Of a stretch of DNA of 64,000 nucleotides, positions 62,580-64,000 are shown in pieces. Source of the stretch: Lactarius indigo (lineage: Eukaryota; Basidiomycota; Agaricomycetes; Russulales; Russulaceae); contig JAFKAC010000004.1 of NCBI GenBank assembly GCA_025766275.1, positions 1,116,001 through 1,180,000 of the forward strand. Reading direction: 5' to 3'. The position numbers and the translations under genes were made by a program. How positions within the stretch are numbered: the stretch's first letter is position 1; each line of letters opens with the position of its first letter. The notes under the pieces were generated by a model. That model saw only the letters and a program-made list of their open reading frames with translations. It ran no database searches and was not told where the DNA came from.

Positions 62580-62708
62580 CTGTCGGCGAGAGATGACAAG
62601 AAGGACTGCATCTACCGACTGGAGAGGGCTAACGTATTTGAAAGGATCAGCAACGAGCAGTCGACTTGGACAGCGCGGGACTTCCGGTGAGTCTGGAGTC
62701 TCACGCTG

Positions 62709-62720
62709 AAAAGGGGGTGA
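62709..62720 (+). promoter_or_regulatory. Polypurine tract of B
   Basis: AAAAGGGGGTGA directly before the 3' LTR, the same 12 bases as in A1 and A2. Confidence 0.85.
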
Positions 62721-63176
62721 TGTTACGGTTGCATGCATTGGACCCTTACTGTACCGGTTGTGACTACGGCGGTAAGGTAGATTAGTCACAGACTCGGCCA
62801 TTACGATAGGAGATAGGCGTTGAGGGATGACTCAATCCTAGTACAGGTAGTAGTAGTATTAGGATTGCGGTACTTACGCGATACATTGGACACTACAATA
62901 CGGTGACTCATAGCAGCGCTTGAAAGCCTGCTCTTCTTGTATTTAAGGTAGCTGCGGAAGACCAAGATACGCCATCTTGGTCTTCTTCAATCGTCACTTC
63001 CTTATTCTCGCATCTTCGACGTCTTTACCCCAATTCGGCTTAGGGGTATCGTAGTGATACTAGTGTCTTCGAACATCTAGAAGTTGCCTTCGTGCCATAC
63101 GCCTACGGCGTGATTAGCTAAGTTACCAAGTCGCCTTACAGAGCTCAAGTCGAGCTAACGTCGTGACGGCGTTACA
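62721..63176 (+). repeat. 3' LTR of B
   Basis: 456 bp, no difference seen from 55554-56009. Followed by GTACT (63177-63181). Confidence 0.95.
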
Positions 63177-63181
63177 GTACT

Positions 63182-63816
63182 AAACTTAGAGGGATTAAAC
63201 GGGGTGAGTAGATAGCGAATGTAAGGTGGGAGCTGGAGAAGATTCTGGCACACCTTTTTCTGACAAAGAGGAGGCCTCTTGGCCGGTCATCGGCCAAAGG
63301 CATATGCATTGACGATATCACAAGGTCGCGAAATGTTAGGTAGAGGAAGGCCCGCAAAACAGGGAATGGAATGGAAGGGAATGTTGAGGCAGGACCCTTG
63401 ACGACGTTTCGGCCGAGGCATTGTTGGCTATCGGCTATGGTGTAGGTGGTTGAGGACAGCCGTTGGTGTCGGAGCGGTTGGGCATCTAGCAAGGAGAAGG
63501 AGCAACGAGGGAGTGAGTGGAGGTGAGACAAGATCGACAAGCCCAGTCACGTGTTGGGCCGAGGACAGCCGTTGGTGTCGGAGTGGTTGAAGGAAGCCCG
63601 GTCACGTGTCGGGCCGACGGATTTCATTCAATGATGTGTCGTTTCACAAGGGCCGTGTTCCTCTGTTTCATATCACCGATGGTTCTACTGTGCACTGACT
63701 GTACCAAACACTTCAAATTTTCTTCACCTCGACGACATTAGCGTATTGGGGGGTGGGCAAGAAAACAGGATAAAAGCAAGGTATGTCCCTACGCCTACTA
63801 GCTCATCCTTCAGACG
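63182..63816. other. Unassigned right flank of B with a short duplication
   Basis: GAGGACAGCCGTTGGTGTCG occurs at about 63449 and 63560, and GTCACGTGTYGGGCCG at about 63547 and 63602. No gene recognised. Confidence 0.4.
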
Positions 63817-64000
63817 ATGTCCGCGAACACGCAAGACCCGGGGCATGCTGTCCGACCCGATGGCTCCTTGAAGGACACCTCAGAGATGAATTGGACTTAT
63901 GACAAAGATGAGTTGATTCCGTTTCCTGCTCAGAACTCGGGTGGTGCTTCTGGACGTGCTCGGCGATCAGGACGTGCTCACTGCCCATCTCGGTGAGCTA
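63817..64000 (+). CDS. Start of an unrecognised gene (cut by window end)
   Basis: ATG 63817 gives MSANTQDPGHAVRPDGSLKD then TSEMNWTYDKDELIPFPAQN and a basic Gly/Arg/Ser-rich part. GTGAGC at about 63993 is a likely intron donor, since an in-frame stop follows otherwise. Short proteins of this type (PDGSLK-TSEM-W) are common in mushroom genomes; function unknown. Confidence 0.4.

Larger units (their letters stand above)
55554..63176 (+). mobile_element. Full-length Ty3/gypsy chromovirus B (7,623 bp, target duplication GTACT)
   Basis: Two 456-bp LTRs (55554-56009 and 62721-63176) look identical by eye; GTACT at 55549-55553 and 63177-63181. Order: LTR, self-complementary primer-binding site, gag, pol (protease, RT, RNase H, integrase, chromodomain, tail), polypurine tract, LTR. 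pol carries several stops, a frameshift and an in-frame deletion, so this copy was probably moved by proteins from another copy. Confidence 0.95.

Noticed and set aside
1..64000. tRNA, rRNA or snoRNA genes
   Set aside because: No cloverleaf with A/B boxes or rRNA signature was noticed on either strand; a covariance-model scan was not possible here.

Overview
The window looks like transposon-dense heterochromatin from an Agaricomycete (mushroom-type basidiomycete). The evidence is GT-AG introns of about 50-65 nt in nearly every gene, KDZ transposases with CxC-type cysteine clusters, a FunK1 protein kinase, a BED-finger hAT transposase, a SWIM-type zinc-finger gene and Ty3/gypsy chromoviruses. 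I see no tRNA, rRNA, CRISPR array or recognisable single-copy housekeeping gene. Layout, left to right. 1-6340: minus-strand hAT transposase start (1-1173), a FunK1 kinase pseudogene (1390-3770), and a plus-strand SWIM pseudogene split by a solo LTR (5357-6132). 6344-8815: a second solo LTR, tandem repeats and exon-like duplications. 8816-14931: a TA-flanked Tc1/mariner-like transposon whose dead transposase is broken by a nested stack of LTR elements. 15064-16940: a poly(A)-ended LINE-like fragment and further LTRs. 16941-23762: full-length chromovirus A1 (minus), with identical LTRs and a perfect 5-bp target duplication but no integrase core. 24200-29300: a minus-strand KDZ transposase region. 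29300-43980: a candidate 14.7-kb giant KDZ element with long terminal inverted repeats, palindromic satellite arrays, three cargo genes (one encoding a Zn(II)2Cys6-like protein) and its own KDZ transposase. 43980-47737: 5'-truncated chromovirus A2, carrying another solo LTR. 47738-50632: a zinc-finger/PHD-like pseudogene split by a hAT MITE with an 8-bp duplication. 50815-55550: an LTR fragment, minisatellites and unrecognised sequence. 55554-63176: full-length chromovirus B, with identical LTRs but a broken pol. 63177-64000: the start of an unrecognised gene. Three themes link the elements. First, two LTR families carry an 11-nt sequence about 35 nt below the TATA box that is perfectly complementary to the primer-binding site just after the LTR, which is the Tf1-type self-priming layout. 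Second, the chromoviruses encode a long tail after the chromodomain, with a second long ORF in the +1 frame in all three copies. Third, coding decay is dominated by CpG transitions: many in-frame TGA codons sit where a homologue or the family has arginine, and two catalytic residues of the Tc1/mariner-like transposase are lost the same way. This points to cytosine methylation and deamination. Intact target duplications allow the order of many insertions to be read.
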